Below are positions 26,846 through 36,424 of a stretch of DNA of 64,000 bases, piece by piece; within the stretch, counting starts at the first letter, position 1; each line of letters begins with the position of its first letter. The DNA is from Micromonospora sp. MP36 (lineage in GTDB: Bacteria; Actinomycetota; Actinomycetes; Mycobacteriales; Micromonosporaceae), in contig NZ_VSFA01000005.1 of the NCBI RefSeq assembly GCF_008119785.1, positions 124,001 to 188,000 on the forward strand. Direction: 5' to 3'. Below the pieces are notes generated by a model, which did no database searches, was not told the DNA's origin, and saw only the letters and a program-made list of their open reading frames with translations. Both the position numbers and the translations under genes were made by a program.

Positions 26846-28264
26846 GTGAGCCGGACCCGGCGTTCGTCTTTTCCTGCGGATCGACGGGGGGTGGCGCCGT
26901 CCGGTGCCGTCCGGCACGTGACCGGGGCCACCCGGTCCGCCGGCGGGCCGACCCGGGCGGTCACCCGCACGCTCAGCGACGACCCGCTCGGCGGCACCGT
27001 GCGCCGTACCGTGCTGCCCAGCGGGTTGCGCGTGCTCACCGAGGCGATCCCGGCGATGCGCAGCGTCTCGTTCGGCATCTGGGTCGCCATCGGCTCCCGG
27101 GACGAGACCGGGCCGCAGGCCGGCGCCGCGCACTTCCTGGAGCACCTGCTCTTCAAGGGCACGCACAAGCGCGGCGCGCTGGAGATCTCCTCGCAGATCG
27201 AGGCGGTGGGCGGCGAGACGAACGCCTTCACCACCAAGGAATACACCTGCTACTACGCCCGCGTGCTGGACGAGGACCTGCCCCTGGCCATCGACGTCAT
27301 GTGCGACCTGGTCGCCGACTCGGTGCTGAACCCGGCCGATGTGGAGACCGAGCGCGGCGTCATCCTCGAAGAGATCGCCATGCACGACGACGAGCCCGGC
27401 GACGAGGTGCACGACCTGTTCGCCCGCGCCGTCTACGGCGACCACCCCCTCGGCCGACTGATCTCCGGCACCGAGGAGACGGTCACCCCGATGACCCGCC
27501 GGCAGATCCAGAACTTCTACCGCCGCACGTACACCGCGCCGCAGATCGTCATCGCCGCCGCCGGCAACCTCGACCACGCCGCCGTGGTCAAGCTGGTCCG
27601 CCAGGCCCTGCGCGGCACCCCGCTGGACACCGACCCGGCGGCACCGGCGCCGCACCGGCCGACCGCCCCGGCGGTACGCACGAAGCCGGCCACCACCCTG
27701 GTCGAGCCGAAGGAGACCGAGCAGGCGCACCTGATCCTCGGCTGCCCGGGCATCGACCGCATGGACGAGCGGCGCTTCGCTCTCGGGGTGCTCAACAACG
27801 TCCTCGGCGGCGGCATGTCCAGCCGGCTGTTCCAGGAGATCCGCGAGCAGCGCGGCCTGGCCTACTCGGTCTACTCGTACGCCAGCCAGTACGCCGACAG
27901 CGGCCTGTTCGCCGTCTACGCCGGCTGCGCCCCGGGCAAGTTGGACGAGGTGCTGCAGCTGACCCGCGCCGAGCTGGCCAAGGTGGCCGCCGAGGGGATC
28001 ACCGAGGCCGAGCTGGCCCGGGGCAAGGGGATGAGCAAGGGCTCCTTCGTCCTCGGGCTGGAGGACACCGGGTCCCGGATGAGCCGGCTGGCCAAGGGTG
28101 AGCTGCTCTACGGCGACCTGATGCCGGTGGACGAGCTGCTCGCCCGGGTCGACGCGGTGACCCTGGACGACGTGAACGGCCTGGCCGCCGACCTGCTCAG
28201 CCGCCCGATGTCCCTGGCGGTGGTCGGCCCGTTCGACGAGTCCGCCTTCGCGGCGTCCCGCTGA
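26846..28264 (+). CDS. M16 family zinc metallopeptidase
   Basis: A 472-residue processing-peptidase-type protein. It has the inverted zinc motif HxxEH in 'AAHFLEHLLFKGTHKRG' and the third ligand Glu in 'ETERGVILEEIAMHDDEPGD'. The C-terminal half has the R/Y pair region 'GGGMSSRLFQEIREQRGLAYSVYSYASQY'. It is encoded after pnp in many actinobacteria. It probably cleaves short or unfolded peptides in the cytosol; the natural substrate is unknown. GTG 26846 gives an N-terminal extension of about 45 residues before the domain, so the true start could lie further in. Confidence 0.92.
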   Translation: MSRTRRSSFPADRRGVAPSGAVRHVTGATRSAGGPTRAVTRTLSDDPLGGTVRRTVLPSGLRVLTEAIPAMRSVSFGIWVAIGSRDETGPQAGAAHFLEHLLFKGTHKRGALEISSQIEAVGGETNAFTTKEYTCYYARVLDEDLPLAIDVMCDLVADSVLNPADVETERGVILEEIAMHDDEPGDEVHDLFARAVYGDHPLGRLISGTEETVTPMTRRQIQNFYRRTYTAPQIVIAAAGNLDHAAVVKLVRQALRGTPLDTDPAAPAPHRPTAPAVRTKPATTLVEPKETEQAHLILGCPGIDRMDERRFALGVLNNVLGGGMSSRLFQEIREQRGLAYSVYSYASQYADSGLFAVYAGCAPGKLDEVLQLTRAELAKVAAEGITEAELARGKGMSKGSFVLGLEDTGSRMSRLAKGELLYGDLMPVDELLARVDAVTLDDVNGLAADLLSRPMSLAVVGPFDESAFAASR

Positions 28265-28313
28265 GCGCTCCCGTCGGGGTGACCGCGTCCCGCTGACCGG
28301 TCCCGTGGGGTGA

Positions 28314-29117
<804 letters not shown>

Positions 29118-29165
29118 GCGCCCCCGTCCCGCCAGAATCCGGTCGTCACGCAGCCAGGCCGCGCC

Positions 29166-29171
29166 TAGGGT
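29166..29171 (+). promoter_or_regulatory. -10 element of a leaderless promoter
   Basis: TAGGGT, 7 nt before ATG 29179. Confidence 0.45.
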
Positions 29172-29178
29172 CGCGTAC

Positions 29179-29646
29179 ATGATCGATTCTGCGCTCCGCG
29201 ACCGCGCCGGCCGGCAGGTGACCCTGCGTCCCGTCGACGACGACAACTGGCGGGCGGTGGCGGACGTGGCGCCTCGCGACGACCAGCGCGCCTGGGTGCC
29301 CGCCCTGGCCGCCCGCTACCTGGTGCTGACCATGCGCTCGGACGTCTGGACCTCGCTGGCCGTGTACGCGGACGAGACGGTGGTCGGGCACGTCATGTGG
29401 GGCGTGGACGACGACGGCTCCCGGTGGATCGGCGGCATGGTGATCGACGCCGCCGAGCAGGGCCGGGGTGTCGGCCGGGCCGCCGTGCGCACCCTCGCCG
29501 ACTGGCTAGCCACGCAGGGCCACCCGATCCGCCTCAGCTACCACCCGGACAACACCCAGGCCGCCACCCTCTACCAATCCCTCGGCTTCCACCCGACGGG
29601 CGCCATGGAGGACGACGAACTGATCGCCGAACTAACCCCCGCCTGA
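29179..29646 (+). CDS. GNAT family N-acetyltransferase
   Basis: A 155-residue protein with the acetyl-CoA binding motif 'WIGGMVIDAAEQGRGVGRAAVRTLADWL' (Q/RxxGxG/A) and the C-terminal 'NTQAATLYQSLGFHPTGAMEDDELIAEL'. The pattern resembles the diamine or spermidine acetyltransferase-like subgroup (SpeG/PaiA-type), but the substrate cannot be read from sequence. It is the first gene of the insert between dapB and thyX. It converges with the debranching enzyme; a C-rich tract and a hairpin separate them. Confidence 0.85.
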   Translation: MIDSALRDRAGRQVTLRPVDDDNWRAVADVAPRDDQRAWVPALAARYLVLTMRSDVWTSLAVYADETVVGHVMWGVDDDGSRWIGGMVIDAAEQGRGVGRAAVRTLADWLATQGHPIRLSYHPDNTQAATLYQSLGFHPTGAMEDDELIAELTPA

Positions 29647-29672
29647 CCCACCCCACCCCACCCCACCCACCC
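29647..29672 (-). other. G-quadruplex-forming tract
   Basis: On the minus strand six G-tracts of three or four G are separated by single T residues: GGG-T-GGG-T-GGGG-T-GGGG-T-GGGG-T-GGG. This is an almost ideal intramolecular quadruplex motif. It lies just beyond the hairpin in the convergent intergenic region. Confidence 0.75.
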
Positions 29673-29681
29673 GCCTGCGGT

Positions 29682-29736
29682 GATCATGAAGTTGTTGCGG
29701 CCGGCACCGGCGTGTCGGGACAACAACTTCATGATC
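29682..29736. terminator. Bidirectional hairpin (GATC-stem family)
   Basis: Perfect 16-bp arms GATCATGAAGTTGTTG (29682-29697) and complement (29721-29736), between convergent genes. It is probably a bidirectional terminator and shares its stem sequence with the hairpin at 18769. Confidence 0.75.
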
Positions 29737-29767
29737 AACCGCCGCGGGCGGGCGGGGCGACACCGCG

Positions 29768-31885
29768 TCAGCGCGGGGCGGGGGTGTCCGTGGTGGGGCG
29801 CTGGGTGGGGATGTGAGGGGTGGTGGTCACCGTTAGGGTCGTGGGGAGGCCGGTGACGGTGGGGTGGCCGGCCTGGTCGACCTGGACGGTGACCGGGGCG
29901 CCGGCGACGCGGAGGCCGTCGACCGCGAGCGCGCCCAGCTCCGGGCCGGCCAGCGGGCTCAGCCGCACCCGACCGGCCGGCACGTCGGGGTAGATGCCCA
30001 CGCCGGCCTGGAGCAGCAGCACGGCGGCCGCCGCCGACCAGGCCTGCGGCCGGCACGCGGCCGGGTACGGGACCGGTCGGCCGAGCACCGCCCGGTCGTC
30101 GCCGGCGTGCAGCTCGGGGAGGCGGTAGTCGAACGCCTCGGCGGCGGCAAGCAGCCCGTCGGCGAGCCGGAGCGCGGCGTCGGCGAAGCCGGCCCGGGCC
30201 AGCCCGCCGACCACGATGGCGGTGTCGTGCGTCCAGATCGACCCGCAGTGGTAGGACAGCGGGCTGAACCCGGCGTCGTCGGTGGACATGGTGCGCAGCC
30301 CGAATCCGCCGGCCAGCGCCTCGGTGGACAGCAGCGCCGCCACCTGCGCCGACTCGGCGTCCGAGAGCAGCCCGGTGCCGAGCAGGTGACCGATGTTGCT
30401 GGTCAGCGAGTCGACCGGGCGCTTGTCCCGGTCCAGCGCCAGCGCGGGCTGCGGGCCGTACCGGCCGTCCACCCAGAACGCATCGCGGAACCGCCGGGCC
30501 AGCCGGTCGGCGTACTCCCGCCAGCGGTCGCCGCCCGGGCGGCCGAAGGCGTCGAGCAGGTCGGCGCCGTGCACCGCCGCCTGGTACGCGTACCCCTGCA
30601 CCTCGGACAGCACGATGGGCGACTGCGCCTGCCGGCCGTCGCGGAACCGGATCGAGTCGCCCGAGTCCTTCCAGCCCTGGTTGGCCAGGCCGCTGCCGCT
30701 GGTGTCGACGTACTCGACGAAGCCGTCGCCGTCGGCGTCGGCGTGCTCGCCGAGCCAGCCGAGCGCCGCCTCCAAATGCGGGAGCAGCGGCTCGACCTGG
30801 TCGGCGGCGAGACCCCAGCGCCAGGCGTCGTGCAGCAGGCCGACCCAGAGCATGGTGGCGTCGACCGTGCCGTAGTAGGCCGGCGGCAGCCGCAGCTCGT
30901 GGGCGGGCAGGCTGAACTCGTGCCGGCGCAACTCGTGCAGGATCTTGCCGGGCGCCTCGCCGGTGGCCGGGTCGACCCTGGTGCCCTGCCGGCGCGCGAG
31001 GACGCGCAGCGTCCCGGCGGCCAGTTCGGTGCCGAGCGGCAGCATCATCCGGGCGGCCCAGAGGCTGTCCCGGCCGAAGAGGGTGAGGAACCAGGGCACG
31101 CCGGCGCCGAGGAACACGTCCCCGGGGTGGGCCGGGTCGGCCAGCCGCAGCCCGCGCAGGTCGGCCAGGGAGCGGTCGAGCAGCCGGACCAGGCGGCGGT
31201 CGTCGGCACGTACCTGCGGGACGGACCACTCGGGGCCGGCCGGCGGGGCGACCACCACGGCCTTCGGGTCGGTGACGGTGAGCCGCCAGCGCAGCGTCAC
31301 GGCGTCGCCGGGGGCGAGGTCGACCGGCCAGCTCAGCCGGGGCGCGAGGGCCCGGTCGCCGGTGGCGTCGACGGTCGCCGCCTCGCCGGTGACCGTGACG
31401 GTGACGCCCTCGGCGGCCCACTGGACCCGGCCGGGCTCGCCGGACTTCGCCTCCAGCGGCGCCCCGTTCCCGCCGGACTTGACCAGCTCGATCGGGGCGA
31501 GGTCGCAGCCCAGGTCGACGCTGACCGTGGCGCGGACGGGGGCCGCGGCGGTGGAGGTGACCCGGATCTCCTCGCTGACGCCGTGCGGGCCGGCCTCCCG
31601 GATGCGGTCGATCCGGACGGTCGGGTCGGGGCCGGGGTCGCCGAGCCAGCGGGCCAGGGTGACGAAGCGGACCCCGTGGGGTCCGGCCGCCCCGTGGGCC
31701 ACCGCCTCCGGTTCCCGGTCGTCAACGCGCAGCTCGGCGCGGGAGAGTACGCGGGCGTCGGCGTGGAACACGCCCTGGACGCCGCTCGGCCGGATCTGAC
31801 CCGCCGCGTCGCCCAGCGCGCTGGTGGGGGCGTGGACCGCCCCGACCAGCTCGTGCAGCAGGGGTTGCAGGTGGCGTTCGGACAC
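29768..31885 (-). CDS. Glycogen-debranching-type amylo-alpha-1,6-glucosidase
   Basis: A 705-residue protein. The N-terminal beta-sandwich 'glycogen debranching enzyme N-terminal' domain (about 1-225) contains 'GVQGVFHADARVLSRAELRVD'. The catalytic (alpha/alpha)6 barrel follows: 'AGVPWFLTLFGRDSLWAARMMLPLG', 'YYGTVDATMLWVGLLHDAWRWG', 'NQGWKDSGDSIRFRDG' and 'SYHCGSIWTHDTAIVVGGLARAGF', with plausible acids in the GRDS and WKDSGD segments. It lacks a signal peptide, so it acts in the cytosol on imported or stored alpha-glucans. GTG 31885 has AGGAG upstream. It is divergent from the LacI regulator and sugar importer, which suggests shared control. Confidence 0.88.
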   Translation of the reverse strand: MSERHLQPLLHELVGAVHAPTSALGDAAGQIRPSGVQGVFHADARVLSRAELRVDDREPEAVAHGAAGPHGVRFVTLARWLGDPGPDPTVRIDRIREAGPHGVSEEIRVTSTAAAPVRATVSVDLGCDLAPIELVKSGGNGAPLEAKSGEPGRVQWAAEGVTVTVTGEAATVDATGDRALAPRLSWPVDLAPGDAVTLRWRLTVTDPKAVVVAPPAGPEWSVPQVRADDRRLVRLLDRSLADLRGLRLADPAHPGDVFLGAGVPWFLTLFGRDSLWAARMMLPLGTELAAGTLRVLARRQGTRVDPATGEAPGKILHELRRHEFSLPAHELRLPPAYYGTVDATMLWVGLLHDAWRWGLAADQVEPLLPHLEAALGWLGEHADADGDGFVEYVDTSGSGLANQGWKDSGDSIRFRDGRQAQSPIVLSEVQGYAYQAAVHGADLLDAFGRPGGDRWREYADRLARRFRDAFWVDGRYGPQPALALDRDKRPVDSLTSNIGHLLGTGLLSDAESAQVAALLSTEALAGGFGLRTMSTDDAGFSPLSYHCGSIWTHDTAIVVGGLARAGFADAALRLADGLLAAAEAFDYRLPELHAGDDRAVLGRPVPYPAACRPQAWSAAAAVLLLQAGVGIYPDVPAGRVRLSPLAGPELGALAVDGLRVAGAPVTVQVDQAGHPTVTGLPTTLTVTTTPHIPTQRPTTDTPAPR

Positions 31886-31924
31886 GGGGAACTCCTGGTG
31901 CTGATCGGGTGGCCGGAGCGTGTC

Positions 31925-31954
31925 TTGACAACTGACTCCGGCCCGGTGCAGAGT
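31925..31954 (+). promoter_or_regulatory. Candidate promoter of the lacI-type regulator/importer operon
   Basis: TTGACA (31925-31930) and CAGAGT (31949-31954), separated by 18 bp, lie 80 nt upstream of the regulator ATG. Confidence 0.4.
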
Positions 31955-32002
31955 GCGAAACATTCCAGAAACTTTGAACGATCTAATCCTGCCGTATCCA
32001 CG

Positions 32003-32015
32003 TTGGAACGTTCAA
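32003..32015. promoter_or_regulatory. Candidate LacI-family operator
   Basis: TTGGAACGTTCAA is a near-palindrome centred on GAACGTTC (32006-32013), 19 nt before the regulator start in the divergent promoter region. Another TTTGAACG half-site lies at 31973-31980. A central CG flanked by AA/TT fits LacI-family operators. Confidence 0.5.
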
Positions 32016-32033
32016 GGCGGCGAGAGGGACTCA

Positions 32034-33026
32034 ATGGCTGAAAAGGTGACCATCTCGACGGTGGCCCGGCATGCCCAGGTGAGCCGGCAGACGGTCTCCA
32101 ACGTCCTCAACGCGCCGCACATCGTCCGGGACGAGACCCGGCGCCGGGTGGAGGAGGCGATCGCCGCGCTGGGCTACCGGGCCAACCAGGCCGCCCGGCA
32201 GATGCGGACCGGTCGCTCCCGGCTCGTCGCGGTCCGGATCGAGCCCACCCGGGACGGGATCAACGGCTCGGTGCTCGACCGGTTCCTGCACGGCCTCACC
32301 GAGACCGCCGACGCCGCCGGCTATCGGGTTCTGCTCTACACCGCCCGCGACGACGGACACGAGATCGACACCTACGACGACCTGCTCGGCGCGTACGACC
32401 TGGACGGTTTCGTGCTCACCGGCACCGACCACGGTGACCCGCGGACCGCCTGGCTGGCCGAGCGGAACGTGCCGTTCGTGACCTTCGGCCGACCCTGGGA
32501 CGCCGCCGAGGCCCATCCCTGGGTCGACGTCGACGGCGCGGCCGGCACCGCGCAGGCCACCCAGCGGCTGCTCGACACCGGCCACCGCCGGATCGGCTTC
32601 ATCGGCTGGCCGGCGGGTTCCGGCGTCGGCGACGACCGGCGTTCCGGCTGGCGTACCGTCATGGCCGCCGCCGGCCTGGACGGCGCCGCCGCACCCCAGC
32701 GCGAGACCGAGGACGGCATCGCCCACGGCGAGCGGGAGATGCGGGCGCTGCTCGCCGCCGACGAACCGCCCACCGCGGTGGTCTGCGTCAGCGACTCGCT
32801 CGCCCTCGGCGCCCTCCAGGCGGTACGCGCGGTGGCCGCCTCCGTCGCCGTCGTCGGCTTCGACGACACCCCGGTGGCCGCCGTGGTCGGGCTGACCAGC
32901 GTCAGCCAGCCGCTCGCGGCTGCCGCCGCCCGCTGCTTCGAGCTGCTCACCGGCCTGCTCGACGGTCAGCCCACCGACCCACACGTGCTACTCAGCCCCA
33001 CGCTCGTGCTCCGGCACACCGCGTGA
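32034..33026 (+). CDS. LacI family transcriptional regulator
   Basis: A 330-residue repressor. The N-terminal HTH is 'KVTISTVARHAQVSRQTVSNVLNAPHIVRDETRRRVEEAIAALGYRANQAARQMRTGRSRLVAV', including the LacI hinge helix. The periplasmic-binding-like sugar-sensing domain occupies residues about 65-325 ('VPFVTFGRPW', 'HRRIGFIGWPAGSGVGDDRRSGWR', 'VVGFDDTPVAAVVGLTSVSQPL'). It is first in the operon with the binding protein and permeases. It probably represses both these genes and the divergent debranching enzyme until a glucan-derived sugar binds. Confidence 0.93.
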   Translation: MAEKVTISTVARHAQVSRQTVSNVLNAPHIVRDETRRRVEEAIAALGYRANQAARQMRTGRSRLVAVRIEPTRDGINGSVLDRFLHGLTETADAAGYRVLLYTARDDGHEIDTYDDLLGAYDLDGFVLTGTDHGDPRTAWLAERNVPFVTFGRPWDAAEAHPWVDVDGAAGTAQATQRLLDTGHRRIGFIGWPAGSGVGDDRRSGWRTVMAAAGLDGAAAPQRETEDGIAHGEREMRALLAADEPPTAVVCVSDSLALGALQAVRAVAASVAVVGFDDTPVAAVVGLTSVSQPLAAAAARCFELLTGLLDGQPTDPHVLLSPTLVLRHTA

Positions 33027-33052
33027 TCCCCCATCCCCACCAGGAGAATGAG

Positions 33053-34300
33053 ATGACACCTCGCACCCTCACCCGGGCGGCGCTGGCCGGCCTCACGGCC
33101 GCCGCGCTGTTCGGCACCGCCGCCTGCGGCAGCGGGTTCGACGACTCCGCGAAGGACACCAAGCAGTCCAGCGGTCCGGCCAACCTGCAGATCATGATCG
33201 GCTCCTCCGGCGACGCCGAGACCAAGGCGGTGCAGGACGCCGCCGCGAAGTGGGCCTCCTCCTCCGGCAACACCGCCACGGTGACTCCGGCCCAGGACCT
33301 GACCCAGCAGCTCGGCCAGGCCCTCGCCGGCGGCACCCCGCCGGACGTCTTCTACGTCGACGCGTCCCGGTTCGCCGACTACGCCAGCGTCGGCGCGCTG
33401 GAGCCGTACGGCGACAAGGTCAGCAACAAGGACGACTTCTACGAGAGCTTGCGGAACACCTTCACCTATGACGGCAAGCTCTACTGCGCGCCGAAGGACT
33501 TCTCCACCCTGGCGCTCGAGATCAACACCGACCTGTGGGCCAAGGCCGGCCTGACCGACGCCGACGTGCCGACCACCTGGGACCAGCTCACCGCCGCCAG
33601 CCAGAAGATCAAGGCGAAGGGCATGGTGGCGCTCGCCCTCGGCGACACCCGGGACCGGATCGGCGCGTTCATGGTGCAGAACGGCGGCTGGCTGATGAGC
33701 AAGGACGGCAAGCAGCCGACCGCCGACACCCCGGAGAACCTCCAGGCCCTCGAGTACGTCAAGGGCCTGCTCACGAACGGCTACGCGAAGTTCCCGAAGC
33801 AGCTCGACGCCGGCTGGTCCGGTGAGGCGTTCGGCAAGGGCAAGGCCGTGATGACCATCGAGGGCAACTGGATCAAGGGTGCCCTGAAGAACGACTTCCC
33901 GAACGTGAAGTACAAGGTCGTCCCGCTGCCGGCCGGCCCGAAGGGCCAGGGCACCCTCTCCTTCACCCAGTGCTGGGGCATCGCCGCGAAGTCGAAGTTC
34001 AAGGACCAGGCGATCAAGTTCGTCGAGGCGATGACCGCCGGCGACCAGCAGATCGCCTTCGCCAACGCGTTCGGCGTGATGCCGTCCCGGCAGTCCGTCC
34101 GCGACCAGTACACCAGCGCCTTCCCGGCGGACAAGCCGTTCATCGACGGCGCCGCGTACGCCCAGGGCCCGGTGAACGCACCGAAGATGGACAGCGTGCT
34201 GCGCGACCTCGAGGCCGGCCTGCAGGGCCTGGCCAACGGTGACCCGAAGAGCATCCTGGCGAACTTCGACAAGAACGCCAAGGCGGCGCTCGGCGGCTGA
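33053..34300 (+). CDS. Extracellular sugar-binding lipoprotein of an ABC importer
   Basis: A 415-residue substrate-binding protein of the maltose/oligosaccharide (family 1) type. The signal peptide is 'MTPRTLTRAALAGLTAAALF' with lipobox GTAAC, so Cys25 is the lipidated residue. The family motif is 'LAGGTPPDVFYVDASRFADYASVGALEPY'; the second lobe includes 'GKGKAVMTIEGNWIKGALKN', typical of CUT1 binding proteins. ATG 33053 follows CAGGAGAATGAG. A strong hairpin separates it from the permease genes, which usually allows the binding protein to be made in excess. Confidence 0.93.
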   Translation: MTPRTLTRAALAGLTAAALFGTAACGSGFDDSAKDTKQSSGPANLQIMIGSSGDAETKAVQDAAAKWASSSGNTATVTPAQDLTQQLGQALAGGTPPDVFYVDASRFADYASVGALEPYGDKVSNKDDFYESLRNTFTYDGKLYCAPKDFSTLALEINTDLWAKAGLTDADVPTTWDQLTAASQKIKAKGMVALALGDTRDRIGAFMVQNGGWLMSKDGKQPTADTPENLQALEYVKGLLTNGYAKFPKQLDAGWSGEAFGKGKAVMTIEGNWIKGALKNDFPNVKYKVVPLPAGPKGQGTLSFTQCWGIAAKSKFKDQAIKFVEAMTAGDQQIAFANAFGVMPSRQSVRDQYTSAFPADKPFIDGAAYAQGPVNAPKMDSVLRDLEAGLQGLANGDPKSILANFDKNAKAALGG

Positions 34301-34307
34301 GCGTGAC

Positions 34308-34336
34308 CGGAGGGGCCCGCGTCGCGGGCCCCTCCG
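34308..34336 (+). terminator. Intercistronic hairpin after the binding-protein gene
   Basis: CGGAGGGGCCCGC / GCGGGCCCCTCCG, a perfect 13-bp stem with a 3-nt loop, 7 nt after the stop. It is likely an attenuating or stabilising hairpin within the operon. Confidence 0.65.
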
Positions 34337-34367
34337 TGTCGGCTCCCACTCGAAGGAGGGAGGGGAG

Positions 34368-35486
34368 ATGGCTACGGAGGCGCTTACCGCCCCGGCCACC
34401 ACACCGGCCGGCCCGTCGCGCCGCCGCCGCAGGGGCATCCGCGGCAACGAGAACATCGCCGGCTGGCTCTTCGTCGCGCCGGTGATCGTGATCCTCGGGC
34501 TGTTCCTGCTGCTGCCGATCCTGATGGCGCTCTGGGTGAGCCTCACCGACTGGAACGGCCAGGGCAGCCCGTTCACCGCGGACGTGCCGTTCGTCGGCGG
34601 AAAGAACTACACCCGGCTGTTCACCGAGGACGGGCTCGACCGCCGGGACTTCATGACCAGCATCCGCAACAACATGTACTACGTGGGGATTGTGGTGCCG
34701 GCGCAGACCGTGCTCGCCCTCGGCCTCGCACTGATCGTGAACAACCGGATGCTCAAGGGAAAGGGCTTCTTCCGCAGCGCCTTCTACTTCCCCTCGGTCA
34801 CCAGCTCGGTGGCGATCAGCGTGGTGTTCCTGTTCCTGTTCGCCAACTCCGGCGCGGTCAACAAGCTGCTCGGCTTCCTCGGCCTCGACGGGCCGGAGTG
34901 GTTCGCCGACTCCCGCGGCGTGCTGCACCTGCTGCTCGGCGTCGTCGGGGTGGACTCCCCGCCCGCCGCGCTCACTTCCGGCGGCCCGTTGGGGCTGACC
35001 TGGTGGGACTGGCTCTCCGGGCCGAGCGTCGCGATGATGTCGATCATCTGCTTGGTGATCTGGACCACCTCGGGCACCTTCATGCTGCTGTACCTGGCCG
35101 CGTTGCAGAACGTGCCAGTGGCGCTCGACGAGGCCAGCACGCTCGACGGGGCGACCCGCTGGCAGCGGTTCCGCTACGTCACCCTGCCACTGATCAAGCC
35201 GACCACCTTCCTGGTGGTCACCCTCGGCCTGATCGGCTGCTGGCAGGTCTTCGACCAGGTGTACGTGATGAGCCAGGGCGACCCGGCCAAGACCACCCTC
35301 ACCCCGGCGTACCTGTCGTACCGCACCGCGTTCCGGGACTTCGACTACGGCTCGGGGGCGGCGATCTCGTTCGTGCTGTTCCTGATCATCATCCTGTTTA
35401 CCCTGCTCCAGCGCCGGGTGATGGCCGACCGGGACGGATCCCGGCGCGGCCGGTGGTGGCGGCGACGCGTACCGGAAGGGTCCTGA
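34368..35486 (+). CDS. Sugar ABC transporter permease (MalF/UgpA type)
   Basis: A 372-residue membrane protein. The first helix follows a basic N-terminus (RRRRRGIRGNENIAGWLFVAPVIVILGLFLLLP). The periplasmic P2 loop is unusually long (about 165-220, including GVDSPPAALTSGGPLGLTWWDWL). The EAA loop that contacts the ATPase is 'VPVALDEASTLDGATRWQRFRYVTLPLIKPT'. ATG 34368 has AGGAGGGAGGGGAG upstream. No ATPase is encoded nearby, so a shared ATPase of the MsiK type is probably used. Confidence 0.93.
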   Translation: MATEALTAPATTPAGPSRRRRRGIRGNENIAGWLFVAPVIVILGLFLLLPILMALWVSLTDWNGQGSPFTADVPFVGGKNYTRLFTEDGLDRRDFMTSIRNNMYYVGIVVPAQTVLALGLALIVNNRMLKGKGFFRSAFYFPSVTSSVAISVVFLFLFANSGAVNKLLGFLGLDGPEWFADSRGVLHLLLGVVGVDSPPAALTSGGPLGLTWWDWLSGPSVAMMSIICLVIWTTSGTFMLLYLAALQNVPVALDEASTLDGATRWQRFRYVTLPLIKPTTFLVVTLGLIGCWQVFDQVYVMSQGDPAKTTLTPAYLSYRTAFRDFDYGSGAAISFVLFLIIILFTLLQRRVMADRDGSRRGRWWRRRVPEGS

Positions 35487-35487
35487 C

Positions 35488-36375
35488 ATGGCCGTGCTGA
35501 CCGACCGGCCGGCGGCGCCCGTCGCGCCGCGCGCCGACCGCGGGCCGCGTGCCCGGGTCAACCGCATCCTGGGGTACGCGGTCCTGATCTTCTTCGGGCT
35601 GGTCTTCCTCTACCCGTTTGTGATCCAGCTCGGCAACTCGTTCAAGACCGAGCCGGACGCGGCGGCGAACCCGCTCTCGCCGGTGCCCGACCCGGTGACG
35701 CTGGCCGGCTTCGAGCGGATCTTCGCGGGCACCAACTTCCCACTCTGGCTGGGTAACTCGCTGCTGGTCACCGTGCTGGTCACGCTCGGCCGGGTCTTCT
35801 TCGACTCGCTCGCCGGGTACGCCCTGGCCCGGCTGCGCTTCCGGGGCCGGGCCGGGCTCTTCGCCGCGGTCATCGCGGTGATGGCGGTGCCCGGCGTGGT
35901 GCTGCTGATCCCGAAGTTCCTGGTGCTCAAGCAGCTCGGCCTCTACGACAGCTACGCGGGCCTGGTGGTGCCGCTGCTGGCGGACGCGGCCGGGGTGTTC
36001 ATCATGAAGCAGTTCTTCGAGTCGATCCCGGTCAGCGTGGAGGAGGCGGCCCGGATCGACGGCGCCGGAGTGTTCCGCACCTTCTGGTCCGTGGTGCTGC
36101 CGATGGCGCGGCCCGCGTTGATCACGCTGACCATCCTGTCGTTCCAGGGCTCCTGGAACGAGTTCCCGCACAGCCTGGTCTCGGTCCAGGACCCGCACCT
36201 GTTCACCCTGCCCCGCGGGCTGGCCGACCTGGTCAGCGGCTCGCTCGGCAAGGGCACGCAGTACCCGCTCAAGCTGGGTGCGGCGTTGCTGGCCACGATC
36301 CCGGTGGCGGTGCTGTTCGTGATCTTCCAGCGCTACTTCGTGCGGGGCGCCAACGAGGGCGCCGACAAGGGCTGA
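35488..36375 (+). CDS. Sugar ABC transporter permease (MalG type)
   Basis: A 295-residue membrane protein, partner of the preceding permease and starting one nucleotide after its stop. There are six hydrophobic helices; the EAA loop is 'IPVSVEEAARIDGAGVFRTFWSVVLPMARPALITLTILSF'. The C-terminal 'FVIFQRYFVRGANEGADKG' is the usual MalG-type ending. With the binding protein it imports an oligosaccharide, probably an alpha-glucan fragment given the divergent debranching enzyme. The operon ends here. Confidence 0.93.
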   Translation: MAVLTDRPAAPVAPRADRGPRARVNRILGYAVLIFFGLVFLYPFVIQLGNSFKTEPDAAANPLSPVPDPVTLAGFERIFAGTNFPLWLGNSLLVTVLVTLGRVFFDSLAGYALARLRFRGRAGLFAAVIAVMAVPGVVLLIPKFLVLKQLGLYDSYAGLVVPLLADAAGVFIMKQFFESIPVSVEEAARIDGAGVFRTFWSVVLPMARPALITLTILSFQGSWNEFPHSLVSVQDPHLFTLPRGLADLVSGSLGKGTQYPLKLGAALLATIPVAVLFVIFQRYFVRGANEGADKG

Positions 36376-36424
36376 CCGGCGCGCGGCCGGTCCCGACCCG
36401 GGGCCGGCCGCGGGCGGCGGCCGG

